Source: Synechococcus sp. CO36386bin_37
GTDB lineage: Bacteria; Cyanobacteriota; Cyanobacteriia; PCC-6307; Cyanobiaceae
Direction: 5' to 3'
DNA: 15,463 nt
Assembly: GCA_011525445.1 (NCBI GenBank)
Contig: WTGE01000381.1
Span: 1-15,463, forward strand
Shown here: positions 7,309-14,959 of the stretch, one piece after another
Layout: each line of letters begins with the position of its first letter
Numbering within the stretch: position 1 is the stretch's first letter
The notes under the pieces: model-generated
The model's database searches: none
Seen by the model: the letters and a program-made list of their open reading frames with translations, nothing else
Told to the model about the DNA's origin: nothing
Made by a program: the position numbers and the translations under genes

Positions 7309-8646
7309 TTATGAAAGTTTAGGAGTGCGCACTTGATGGCCGATATCTTTTCTGAATTGCATCCCGTCGTAATGCACTTGGGATAATCCCTCATATGCTT
7401 TTTCGAAGGCCTGATCAAAATCAGTGGCTTGTGCCACCATCGCCAGAACCCTGCCACCGGCCGTTTCAAGCACACCATCCGTGCGGACGAGCGTTCCTGC
7501 GTGGAACAACTGAAGTTGATGAGCTTTGGTTTGGTTGAGGTTGCCTTCAATCACAATTGAATCTCCCTTGCGTGGTGTGTCCGGATAACCAGCCGCAGCA
7601 GAGACGACACAAGCGCTGCACAGGTTCAGTGCCGAGAGAGCTGGGGCGTCGGCCAGGCGTCCAAGGGCACAGGCCTGAAGGATGCGTGCCAATTCGGGTC
7701 CCATGAGTGGCATCAGGGTTTGACATTCGGGGTCTCCAAAACGGCAATTGAATTCGATCACCTTTGGTCCATCTGCGGTCAGCATGAGACCGGCATAAAT
7801 CACCCCCTGATAGGAGATTCCACGACGACGCAGCCCTGTGAGGGTTGGCATCAGAATGTCTTCGCGAATCTGTTCAAGGCCCGCTGGATCGAGCAGCGGC
7901 GCCGGGGCATAAGCGCCCATACCACCGGTGTTCGGCCCTTGATCTCCATCCAATAAGCGTTTGTGATCCTGTGCTGGTGGAAGGAGCACCATCTCCTCGC
8001 CATCGCAGAGAGCGAACACAGAAACTTCCGGCCCCACTAACCGTTCTTCCAGAACCACTTTGTCACCTGCATTTCCAAATCGGCCCTGAAAGGCATCGTG
8101 TATGGCAGCGGTTGTCTCTCTCATGTTGTCGGCCACTGTTACTCCTTTACCTGCAGCCAGTCCATCTGCCTTCACAACGAGTGGGCGTTGAAGCTTTTGA
8201 AGTAAATCCAGTCCCTCCTTTTCGTTGGTAATGGTCCAATGCCCGGCTGTGGGAATTCCTTCCTCTTGCATGAATTGCTTTGCCCAAGCTTTGCTCGCCT
8301 CCAGTTGTGCACCCTCGGCGCTCGGCCCAAACACCGCAATTCCCTGCTCACGCAATCGGTCTGCAAGACCAGCAGCCAATGGGGCTTCGGGCCCGATCAC
8401 GACCAGATCGATCAGATGAGAACGGCAGGCTGCGACTAGACCTTCATGATCGTGTTCGGGAATCGTCAGTGGACTGCAGCCATCTAGATCAGCTGTCCCA
8501 GCGTTACCTGGACTGATCCATAGTTCTTGCACATCGGGACAGCGCTTCAGAGCCCAGGCAAGTGACTGCTCTCGTCCGCCACCTCCCACCACAAGCACGT
8601 TGCGCAATGGGGGCAAAGGGAGGGGACGGGTGTTGGAGATGGACAT
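7309..8646 (-). CDS. purD: phosphoribosylamine-glycine ligase (GAR synthetase)
   Basis: PurD catalyses the second step of de novo purine synthesis, joining glycine to 5-phosphoribosylamine with ATP. The 445-residue product has the N-domain dinucleotide-like loop NVLVVGGGGREQSLAWAL (residues 16-33), the ATP-grasp signature VVKADGLAAGKGV, then DHKRLLDGDQGPNTGGMGAYAP, and the metal-binding EFNCRFGDPECQTLMP, in the right order; length is usual for bacterial GARS (about 420-430) plus a short N-terminal extension. A Cys replaces the Ala of the common EFNARFGDPE motif, a conservative change. The ATG at 8646 is used; the homologous core begins around residue 15, and no strong ribosome binding site is seen. 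It is transcribed divergently from the hypothetical gene at 8746, with a palindrome between them, and runs into nblS 13 bases after its stop. Confidence 0.97.
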   Translation of the reverse strand: MSISNTRPLPLPPLRNVLVVGGGGREQSLAWALKRCPDVQELWISPGNAGTADLDGCSPLTIPEHDHEGLVAACRSHLIDLVVIGPEAPLAAGLADRLREQGIAVFGPSAEGAQLEASKAWAKQFMQEEGIPTAGHWTITNEKEGLDLLQKLQRPLVVKADGLAAGKGVTVADNMRETTAAIHDAFQGRFGNAGDKVVLEERLVGPEVSVFALCDGEEMVLLPPAQDHKRLLDGDQGPNTGGMGAYAPAPLLDPAGLEQIREDILMPTLTGLRRRGISYQGVIYAGLMLTADGPKVIEFNCRFGDPECQTLMPLMGPELARILQACALGRLADAPALSALNLCSACVVSAAAGYPDTPRKGDSIVIEGNLNQTKAHQLQLFHAGTLVRTDGVLETAGGRVLAMVAQATDFDQAFEKAYEGLSQVHYDGMQFRKDIGHQVRTPKLS

Positions 8647-8691
8647 CGGCGGATGAGGATCAGGGTTTGCCCCTTAGGTTTGGGCTTAAGG

Positions 8692-8703
8692 CTGAGCGCT
8701 CAG
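8692..8703. promoter_or_regulatory. 12-base perfect palindrome in the purD divergent region
   Basis: CTGAGCGCTCAG is a perfect palindrome midway in the 99-base region between the divergent purD (starts 8646) and hypothetical (starts 8746) genes. Next to it, CCTTA (8672-8676) and TAAGG (8687-8691) form a second inverted repeat. Such a position suits an operator shared by both transcripts, but I know no regulator with this site and could not place promoter boxes. Confidence 0.3.
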
Positions 8704-8745
8704 TGCTTTGGCCTTATCTCCATTTTGTTGAACGACTGCCAGCCC

Positions 8746-9732
8746 ATGGGGCTTTCCATCCTGCCCATCTTGATTTCGCTGGCTGCATCACCACTGGTGA
8801 AATCCGCTCCGGTTGAACCAGCTCCTCTTCCCTTGGGTCAAGAGGCTTTCAACGTGGTGCTCAAAGAGGGCGATCTTCCACAGTTGTCAGCGGCCTGCGT
8901 CGATGCCGATCGGTTTGGTTTGCAGGATCGTCTTCGTCTGCTTCGGGACCAATTAATGGTGGTCAAACCATCCCCGCAACCGTTCGATGTGGTGATGGAA
9001 AATGCCAGGGCGCTCATGGCTTGCAGGGCACCGGACAGCACTCAGATTGTGCTCAGTCGATTTGGGCCTGCTCCCGGATCACAGCGGAGGGAATGGCTGC
9101 TGTTGTCTTGGCAGGCCGCTAGTGCAGCTTTTGATCAGGATCGTGCGGTACTCGCCCTGCGCCGACTGGTTGATGGTGATCTGGCCAGGCTTGATCAGGA
9201 AGTGTTGGTTGTTGGCCAATCGGATTTGGGGTTGCCTTTGAAGCGATCAGCACTGGATATCCTCGCTAATCATGAGTTGGCTGCGGGACGACCCGAGGAA
9301 GCGATTGCAGTTCTCTTGGCCGGACGTACCCCTGGATTGGTGGCTGCTCGCCGTCTTGGTTTGGCTGCAGAGCTCATGGCCCCTCTGGATCCAGAGCGCA
9401 GCGAACTGTTGCTGGAATCGGCTTTGGATCAAGCTGCGGCTGAGCAGGCCTGGGCCTATGCGGAGGCGCTGCTGCGATTGCAATTGCGAATGGCACGCAA
9501 GCAGGGTGAGGATGATTCGCGTCCAAGGGAGCGATTGCGCCGTTTGGCTAGACGCGTGGATGATCAATTCACCCTTCTCGAGCTTGAGTCTTCATCCTCA
9601 GAGTTGAACCCTGAGCAACTGCAGCAGCTTGAGACTCAGCTCCGTTCTCCCCGTGACGCCGGTGGTCATACCTTCCTGGGAGAATCGAAGGCTTCCGAAG
9701 CACCTGCTTCCAACGCGCTGCCCATGCCATGA
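8746..9732 (+). CDS. uncharacterised, probably exported alpha-helical protein coupled to purC
   Basis: I do not recognise this 328-residue protein. From the chosen ATG (8746) it opens with a hydrophobic stretch [20 protein letters not shown] that looks like a signal peptide or anchor, then a Pro-rich spacer (APVEPAPLP). The remainder is Leu/Ala/Arg-rich and predicted by eye to be helical, with periodic segments such as [18 protein letters not shown] (178-194) and [20 protein letters not shown] (232-251) that resemble TPR or other helical-repeat units. Only two cysteines are present (51 and 93), which could pair if it is exported. The C-terminal 40 residues look disordered. The frame is also open to an ATG at 8653, but this lies 6 bases from the divergent purD start and leaves no room for signals. 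Its stop overlaps the purC start by 4 bases, so the two are translated together. No function is assigned. Confidence 0.75.
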   Translation: MGLSILPILISLAASPLVKSAPVEPAPLPLGQEAFNVVLKEGDLPQLSAACVDADRFGLQDRLRLLRDQLMVVKPSPQPFDVVMENARALMACRAPDSTQIVLSRFGPAPGSQRREWLLLSWQAASAAFDQDRAVLALRRLVDGDLARLDQEVLVVGQSDLGLPLKRSALDILANHELAAGRPEEAIAVLLAGRTPGLVAARRLGLAAELMAPLDPERSELLLESALDQAAAEQAWAYAEALLRLQLRMARKQGEDDSRPRERLRRLARRVDDQFTLLELESSSSELNPEQLQQLETQLRSPRDAGGHTFLGESKASEAPASNALPMP

Positions 9733-10481
9733 CCAGGACCCATGGACCACTTCTGTACGAAGGCAAGGCCAAACGCGTCTACTCCTCGAGCAAAGAGGGC
9801 GAGGTTTTCGTTGAATTCAAGAATGACGCGACTGCTTTTAACGCTGAAAAGCATGCTCAACTGGAAGATAAGGGCCGATTGAATTGTCAGATTTCAGCCT
9901 CTTTATTTGAATTACTGGAACGAGAAGGAATTCCGACGCAGTCCTGCGGACTGGAATCTGATCATTGGATGGTGGCGCAACAGGTGGAAGTCATTCCGAT
10001 TGAAGTTGTCCTCCGTAATGTGGCAACAGGATCCCTTTGCCGACAAACCCCAATTGCGCAAGGTACTAGCTTGGAACCTGCTTTGCTCGATCTTTATTAC
10101 AAGGATGACGCGTTAGGCGATCCTCTCCTTACGGAATCACGGCTAATTCTCCTGGATCTAGTGGATCGGGATTGTCGTCAGGAAATCGAAATCTTGGCTC
10201 GTCGCGTCAATGCTGCATTAACCCCTTTCTTTGCCAGCATCCACTTGCAACTGGTGGATTTCAAGCTCGAGTTAGGACGCAATGCCGCAGGTGAATTGGT
10301 TGTTGCGGATGAGATCAGTCCAGACACCTGTCGCCTCTGGGACATGAACAGTACGGATGCAAAGGAGAGGATCTTGGATAAGGATCGATTCCGTCAAGAT
10401 CTCGGTGGAGTGATTGAGGCCTACGGGGAGGTCTGCAAACGGGTCCAAGGGGCAACCCCTCAACCCCGCAACTGCAGGTAA
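9729..10481 (+). CDS. purC: phosphoribosylaminoimidazole-succinocarboxamide synthase (SAICAR synthetase)
   Basis: PurC ligates aspartate to CAIR with ATP to form SAICAR, a middle step of de novo purine synthesis. The 250-residue protein contains [11 protein letters not shown] (residues 8-18), [20 protein letters not shown] (38-57), [23 protein letters not shown] and [13 protein letters not shown], which together are diagnostic of the family and cover its substrate and nucleotide contacts; length is within the usual bacterial range of about 240-250. It starts at an ATG that overlaps the stop of the upstream hypothetical gene (ATGA), implying coupled translation. bamA follows after 47 bases that hold a composite stem-loop. 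purD, another purine gene, lies on the opposite strand 1.1 kb away. Confidence 0.97.
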   Translation: MTRTHGPLLYEGKAKRVYSSSKEGEVFVEFKNDATAFNAEKHAQLEDKGRLNCQISASLFELLEREGIPTQSCGLESDHWMVAQQVEVIPIEVVLRNVATGSLCRQTPIAQGTSLEPALLDLYYKDDALGDPLLTESRLILLDLVDRDCRQEIEILARRVNAALTPFFASIHLQLVDFKLELGRNAAGELVVADEISPDTCRLWDMNSTDAKERILDKDRFRQDLGGVIEAYGEVCKRVQGATPQPRNCR

Positions 10482-10485
10482 GGTC

Positions 10486-10521
10486 TGCGAATATTTGCGG
10501 CCAGTGTGGCCGATATCCGCA
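10486..10521 (+). other. composite stem-loop between purC and bamA
   Basis: Three helices nest on one axis: TGCG (10486-10489) with CGCA (10518-10521), ATAT (10491-10494) with ATAT (10513-10516), and CGGCCA (10498-10503) with TGGCCG (10507-10512) around a GTG loop. A 1x1 mismatch separates the outer two and a 3-base bulge the inner two, giving 14 pairs. It ends 7 bases before the bamA ATG and no U-tract follows, so it is unlikely to be an ordinary intrinsic terminator. It could shape initiation at bamA or mark an RNA processing site; this is inference. Confidence 0.45.
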
Positions 10522-10528
10522 GCACCTC

Positions 10529-12778
10529 ATGGTCATTTCCTCCTCATACCGAACCAGGAACGCCGTTCGGCGGGGAGCTCTGGGATTTGTTCTCGCCTTG
10601 CCGCTTCTGACCTCACTTCCCGCTCGTGCTCAAGCTGAGACTGAGAAGAGCACGAAGGAGCAAGTCCAGTTAGAGGATGCTCTTGAGGGGAAGCCTTCCT
10701 CTCAAAGCGTCGAGGTTGAGACCTTTGAGGCATCTCCTGAAGATCCTGATGTTCTTGTAGCACCAGACAGTCCAGAACAGCCAAGAGTTCTGATCACTGA
10801 AGTGGTGATCGAAGGCATTGATGGCCATCCAGAACAGGAACGAGTCGAGTTGGCCGCTTATGACGCCATGACTGTTCGGCCCGGAAGCCGTGTCACCAGG
10901 GATGAACTCAAGGTTGACTTAGAGGCGATCTATGCAACTGGCTGGTTCTCAGATGTGCGGATTGAGCCAATTAATGGTCCTTTAGGGGTCCAGCTAGTTG
11001 TTCAGGTTGTCCCTAATCCTGTGCTCACGAAGGTTGAGCTGCTTCCTGAAGACAATGAAATTCCCGAGCAGGTTATTGAAGATGCTTTCAGTTCCGATTA
11101 TGGCCGCACGCTGAATCTTTCTGAACTTCAGCTTCGGATGAAGGAACTCCAAAACTGGTATGCCAACGAGGGTTATTCCCTCGCTCGAGTGACTGGACCG
11201 ACGCGAGTGAGTCCTGATGGAGTCGTACAACTCAAGGTTGTGATCGGCACTGTTGCAGGAGTTGAAGTTCAGTTCTTGAATAAAGAAGGTGATTCCACTG
11301 ATGAGAAAGGCGAGCCTATACGTGGAAAAACCAAGCCTTGGGTTGTGACCCGAGAAATCTCAATTCAGCCGGGGGAACCATTTAACCGCAATCGGCTTGA
11401 AGCTGATATTAAGAGACTTTATGGCACATCATTGTTCAGTGATGTGAAAGTGACTTTGAAGCCTGTCCCTGGAGATCCAGGTGAAGTTAATATTGTTTTG
11501 GGCATCGTTGAGCAATCAACAGGCTCTCTTTCAGGTGGCTTAGGTTACAGTCAAAGTCAAGGTGTTTTTGGTCAAATTCAACTTCAAGACAGTAATTTAT
11601 TTGGTCGTGCTTGGAATTTAGCTCTGAACTTAACTTATGGTCAGTATGGAGGCCTTGCAAATTTTACCTTTACTGATCCATGGATCAAGGGTGATAAGCA
11701 CAGAACTTCATTTCGCACTTCTATTTTTCTAAGCCGAGAAGTCCCTCAGGTTTTTCAGAGCCAAAACAACGGGGATATTGTTACTGTCACTGAGTATGAT
11801 GACAATAATTCATCTCGAGCCTATGAAATAAATACCAAGAAAAATCCCGCCGGAAGAAAATTTGACAACGTTGCTAAAGCTTCTGACCTTTTCCCTGAAT
11901 ACAGCTGGTTTGATTACGAAGGCGATTCGGTTGCGCTGCAAAGGGTTGGTGGAAACGTCATTTTTGCGAGACCTTTGAATGGCGGAGATCCATACAAAGA
12001 CGCTCCATGGCAGGTTTTGGCTGGCTTCAATGTTCAAAATGTCAGACCGATTAATTTCAATGGTTCTTCAAGGATTTATGGAACGCCAAGTCAAGGAGAT
12101 GACAGTGTTCCAAGGGACGATATAATCTGCATCTCTTATAATTGTGCAACTGAAAATAATTTAGCTGGGCTCCGATTTGCTGCTACGTACAATTCTTTGA
12201 ATGATCCCCGTAACCCAACTTCTGGTAGCTTCCTGAGCCTGGGTACCGAGCAATTTCTTTCTGTTGGCGAAAATTCCCCCACGTTCAATCGGGTCAAGGC
12301 AAGTTACACCCGTTTTTTTCCCGTCAATTGGCTCAAAATTGCGAAAGGGTGTAGGCCTAAGCCCGGTGAAACAGCCAACTGTCCGCAATCGATTGGTATT
12401 CAATTAAAAGCTGGATCCATTGTTGGCGATCTCCCCCCTTACGAAGCGTTTTGTCTGGGTGGTTCAAATTCTGTTCGTGGTTGGTATGACTGTGACTTAG
12501 CCGTGGGTCGTAGTTACGGTGAAGCAACATTGGAATATCGTTTCCCAATCATTAGTATTTTCCAAGGAGAATTGTTTGTTGACGGTGGCACAGATTTTGG
12601 CTCTCAGAGTAATGTTCCTGGAAAACCCGGGAAATTGCTGAAAAAGCCAGGTTCAGGATTCTCTGTAGGTACCGGCGTCATTGTGACCACTCCTGTTGGC
12701 CCACTTCGCCTTGAGGTTGCAAGTCAGGATTTTTCAGGTGAATGGCGATTCAATCTGGGCGTGGGCTGGAAGTTTTAA
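10529..12778 (+). CDS. bamA: outer membrane assembly protein BamA/Omp85
   Basis: Omp85-family proteins insert beta-barrel proteins into the outer membrane; the cyanobacterial member is the relative of chloroplast Toc75. The 749-residue precursor has a signal peptide (about 1-35, basic RTRNAVRR, hydrophobic core, cleavage near ARA-QA), an acidic linker (about 36-85), three POTRA domains (about 87-162, 163-240 and 241-328; the cyanobacterial form has three, not five), then a barrel (about 335-749). The barrel shows the conserved GGSNSVRGW (644-652) of the lid loop L6, and the C-terminus ends in Phe (GVGWKF), as outer membrane proteins do. All six cysteines are in the barrel as three close pairs (534/539, 608/618, 642/655). 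The DNA of the central barrel (about 11560-12340) is markedly A/T-richer than the flanks. The stop overlaps the lpxC start by one base (TAATG). No clear ribosome binding site precedes the ATG. Confidence 0.95.
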   Translation: MVISSSYRTRNAVRRGALGFVLALPLLTSLPARAQAETEKSTKEQVQLEDALEGKPSSQSVEVETFEASPEDPDVLVAPDSPEQPRVLITEVVIEGIDGHPEQERVELAAYDAMTVRPGSRVTRDELKVDLEAIYATGWFSDVRIEPINGPLGVQLVVQVVPNPVLTKVELLPEDNEIPEQVIEDAFSSDYGRTLNLSELQLRMKELQNWYANEGYSLARVTGPTRVSPDGVVQLKVVIGTVAGVEVQFLNKEGDSTDEKGEPIRGKTKPWVVTREISIQPGEPFNRNRLEADIKRLYGTSLFSDVKVTLKPVPGDPGEVNIVLGIVEQSTGSLSGGLGYSQSQGVFGQIQLQDSNLFGRAWNLALNLTYGQYGGLANFTFTDPWIKGDKHRTSFRTSIFLSREVPQVFQSQNNGDIVTVTEYDDNNSSRAYEINTKKNPAGRKFDNVAKASDLFPEYSWFDYEGDSVALQRVGGNVIFARPLNGGDPYKDAPWQVLAGFNVQNVRPINFNGSSRIYGTPSQGDDSVPRDDIICISYNCATENNLAGLRFAATYNSLNDPRNPTSGSFLSLGTEQFLSVGENSPTFNRVKASYTRFFPVNWLKIAKGCRPKPGETANCPQSIGIQLKAGSIVGDLPPYEAFCLGGSNSVRGWYDCDLAVGRSYGEATLEYRFPIISIFQGELFVDGGTDFGSQSNVPGKPGKLLKKPGSGFSVGTGVIVTTPVGPLRLEVASQDFSGEWRFNLGVGWKF

Positions 12779-13632
12779 TGGAATTTTTGCCGGAGGACTA
12801 CACAAAAGCCTGGACTCTTGCCTCGAGTGTTTCTCGCTCGGGAATTGGATTGCACAGTGGGGATCATTGTGAAATCACCCTTTTGCCTTCTGAAAAAGAA
12901 GGGTTTTATGTGAGTTGGGTGGACCGGCCTGCGGATTCAATTCAGCTAGAGCCATCACAAGTTCGAGACAGTCAGCTTTGTACAACCCTTGATTTCGGTC
13001 ACAGGACGCTCTCCACTGTTGAGCATCTGCTTGCAGCACTTGCCGGCACGGGGCTCTCTCACGTTGAGATACGGGTCTCTGGGTCAGAGATTCCTTTGCT
13101 CGATGGCTCGGCGCTGAGCTGGGTTGAGGCGATTGCTGAAGCCGGATTCTGTCCAGCTGCTACACAACGGCGCCCTCCCATTGTGCTGAAAGCTCCGCTG
13201 GCTTTCCACAGGGGATCCAGCGCGATCGTGGCGTCTCCTGCTGAATCCTTCACGCTGGTAGGAATGATCGATTTTCCACAACCCGCCATCGGCAAGCAGC
13301 AATTTTCTATTGAACTCACGCCTCAGCGATTCGTCGATGAGATTGCTCCCGCCCGCACTTTTGGTTTTCGAGAACAAGTGGAGCAGCTCCGTTCCTCTGG
13401 TCTAATTCGCGGAGGTGATTTGGATAATGCACTTGTGTGCGACGGGGAGTTCTGGCTGAATCCACCACTTCGTTTTCCCGATGAGCCTGTGCGCCATAAA
13501 ATCCTGGACTTAATCGGAGATCTGGCACTTGTCGGTTTTCCGCAAGTCCAGGTCCTTGTCTATCGCGGTTCCCATGGCCTTCATACTGACCTGGCCGCGG
13601 CCCTTGCCGATCATCTCGTTACTCAACGCTGA
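12778..13632 (+). CDS. lpxC: UDP-3-O-acyl-N-acetylglucosamine deacetylase
   Basis: LpxC is the zinc deacetylase that makes the first committed step of lipid A synthesis. The 284-residue protein shows [14 protein letters not shown] (Glu82 near zinc ligand His83), [12 protein letters not shown] (101-112), and [15 protein letters not shown] (His240 and Asp244, the other zinc ligands), with a further conserved His (266) in GSHGLHTD. The length is a little under E. coli (305), typical of cyanobacteria. The start codon ATG at 12778 shares its first base with the bamA stop (TAATG), implying termination-reinitiation. An in-frame ATG lies 36 bases earlier but falls inside bamA and adds residues with no family counterpart. 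fabZ starts 5 bases after its stop. Confidence 0.97.
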   Translation: MEFLPEDYTKAWTLASSVSRSGIGLHSGDHCEITLLPSEKEGFYVSWVDRPADSIQLEPSQVRDSQLCTTLDFGHRTLSTVEHLLAALAGTGLSHVEIRVSGSEIPLLDGSALSWVEAIAEAGFCPAATQRRPPIVLKAPLAFHRGSSAIVASPAESFTLVGMIDFPQPAIGKQQFSIELTPQRFVDEIAPARTFGFREQVEQLRSSGLIRGGDLDNALVCDGEFWLNPPLRFPDEPVRHKILDLIGDLALVGFPQVQVLVYRGSHGLHTDLAAALADHLVTQR

Positions 13633-13637
13633 GCCAA

Positions 13638-14102
13638 TTGACCCTTCTCGCTTCTTCTGACTCCAATCCTGCCGTGTTGAACGCGGAGCAGATCATGGGG
13701 TTGCTTCCCCATCGCTATCCATTCGCCTTGGTGGATCGGGTTCTGGAGCATCTCCCAGGCGAGCGCGCAGTGGCGATCAAGAATGTGACCTTAAATGAAC
13801 CTCAGTTTCAGGGTCATTTCCCTGGACGCCCATTGATGCCAGGGGTTTTGATTGTGGAGGCGATGGCTCAGGTTGGTGGTCTGATCGTGACTCAGATGCC
13901 GGATCTTCCTCAAGGACTGTTTGTCTTTGCTGGCATTGACAACGTTCGTTTTCGACGACCTGTGGTTCCTGGGGATCAATTGAGGATTACCTGTGAATTG
14001 CTCAGCCTTAAGCGGAAGCGTTTTGGAAAAGTGAAGGCGGAGGCGATGGTGGATGGGCAGCTTGTCTGTTCCGGAGATCTGATGTTCTCCCTCGTGGATT
14101 GA
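13638..14102 (+). CDS. fabZ: 3-hydroxyacyl-ACP dehydratase FabZ
   Basis: FabZ dehydrates 3-hydroxyacyl-ACP in fatty acid elongation and competes with LpxA for the shared 3-hydroxyacyl-ACP, which is why it commonly sits with lpx genes. The hot-dog-fold signature is clear: [14 protein letters not shown] (22-35), [23 protein letters not shown] (56-78) with catalytic His60 and Glu74, [17 protein letters not shown], and the C-terminal [11 protein letters not shown]. As shown it starts at TTG 13638, giving 154 residues. GTG 13674 or TTG 13677, giving about 142 residues, are also plausible because the homologous core begins at NAEQIM. No ATG is available upstream of the core. The stop is very close to lpxA, and the gap to lpxC is 5 bases. 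Confidence 0.95.
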   Translation: MTLLASSDSNPAVLNAEQIMGLLPHRYPFALVDRVLEHLPGERAVAIKNVTLNEPQFQGHFPGRPLMPGVLIVEAMAQVGGLIVTQMPDLPQGLFVFAGIDNVRFRRPVVPGDQLRITCELLSLKRKRFGKVKAEAMVDGQLVCSGDLMFSLVD

Positions 14103-14107
14103 TCGTG

Positions 14108-14959
14108 ATGACTGGTGAACACTCCACATCAGTGATCGCGGATGATCGTCCTGCTCAGGTTCATCCCATGGCTGTGGTTGACTCCCAGGCTGTTCTCGCT
14201 CATGGAGTGAAGGTTGGTCCCGGAGCAGTGATTGGGCCCGAGGTGAGCATTGGGGCTCACACCTGGGTCGGCCCCAATGTGGTCCTGGATGGTCAGCTGC
14301 GAATTGGCTCACACAATCGCATCTATCCCGGCGCTTGTTTAGGACAAGAACCTCAGGATTTGAAATACAGAGGAGCTTCCACTGAGGTCGTGATCGGTGA
14401 TCACAACACCATTCGTGAATGCGTCACCATTAATCGTGCCACCGATGAAGGAGAGCAAACTCGAATTGGTGACCATAACCTCCTAATGGCCTACTGCCAC
14501 TTGGGACACAATTGTCTACTTGGAAACAACATCGTGATGTCGAATGGCATCCAAGTCGCAGGACATGTCCTGATCGAAGATCGGGCTGTGATCGGTGGTT
14601 GTCTGGGTATTCATCAATTCGTTCACATTGGAGGCATGGCCATGGTTGGTGGAATGACCCGTGTGGATCGTGATGTTCCTCCTTACTGTCTCGTGGAAGG
14701 CCATCCCGGGAGGGTTCGGGGTCTCAACCGTGTCGGCCTGCGGCGTCAGGGGCTCCATCGCCATGAGGGGGGAAAGGAATTCAAGCAGCTTCAGGAGATC
14801 TGGTCGCTGCTATATCGCTCTGATCACGTCATCGCTGAAGGTTTGAGATTGGCGAGGCAACAGGTTTTGATGCCTGCTTCAGACCATCTCGTTACATTTT
14901 TGGAAGGGTCATTATCCGCCGGTCGTAGAGGGCCAATGCCTCCTCCTTCGGGTCGCTAA
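14108..14959 (+). CDS. lpxA: acyl-ACP-UDP-N-acetylglucosamine O-acyltransferase
   Basis: LpxA transfers a 3-hydroxyacyl chain from ACP to UDP-GlcNAc, the first step of lipid A synthesis. The N-terminal two thirds form a left-handed beta helix of hexapeptide repeats (for example [33 protein letters not shown]). [29 protein letters not shown] is characteristic of LpxA, and the segment [18 protein letters not shown] holds the catalytic His (134, equivalent to E. coli His125). The C-terminal helical part follows [19 protein letters not shown]. The product is about 283 residues, with roughly 15 extra N-terminal residues compared with E. coli. The frame is open to TTG 14099, which overlaps the fabZ stop, and GTG 14105 is another option; ATG 14108 was chosen. 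Its stop shares one base with the lpxB start (TAATG). Confidence 0.95.
   Translation: MTGEHSTSVIADDRPAQVHPMAVVDSQAVLAHGVKVGPGAVIGPEVSIGAHTWVGPNVVLDGQLRIGSHNRIYPGACLGQEPQDLKYRGASTEVVIGDHNTIRECVTINRATDEGEQTRIGDHNLLMAYCHLGHNCLLGNNIVMSNGIQVAGHVLIEDRAVIGGCLGIHQFVHIGGMAMVGGMTRVDRDVPPYCLVEGHPGRVRGLNRVGLRRQGLHRHEGGKEFKQLQEIWSLLYRSDHVIAEGLRLARQQVLMPASDHLVTFLEGSLSAGRRGPMPPPSGR

Noticed and set aside
7296..7550. 85-codon in-frame extension of nblS inside purD
   Set aside because: It lies in another frame of the purD coding sequence, and the NblS-like protein starts naturally at 7295.
7845..8231. 128-codon open frame on the plus strand opposite purD
   Set aside because: It is Arg/Pro/His-rich, without domain-like sequence, and fully inside a well-supported gene on the other strand.
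12742..12777. Earlier ATG for lpxC within bamA
   Set aside because: The 12 added residues are the bamA 3' end read in another frame; the TAATG junction gives a better start.
13791..14312. 173-codon open frame on the minus strand opposite fabZ and lpxA
   Set aside because: Its composition (rich in His, Gln, Ser, Pro and Arg) is that of an antisense shadow of two well-supported genes.
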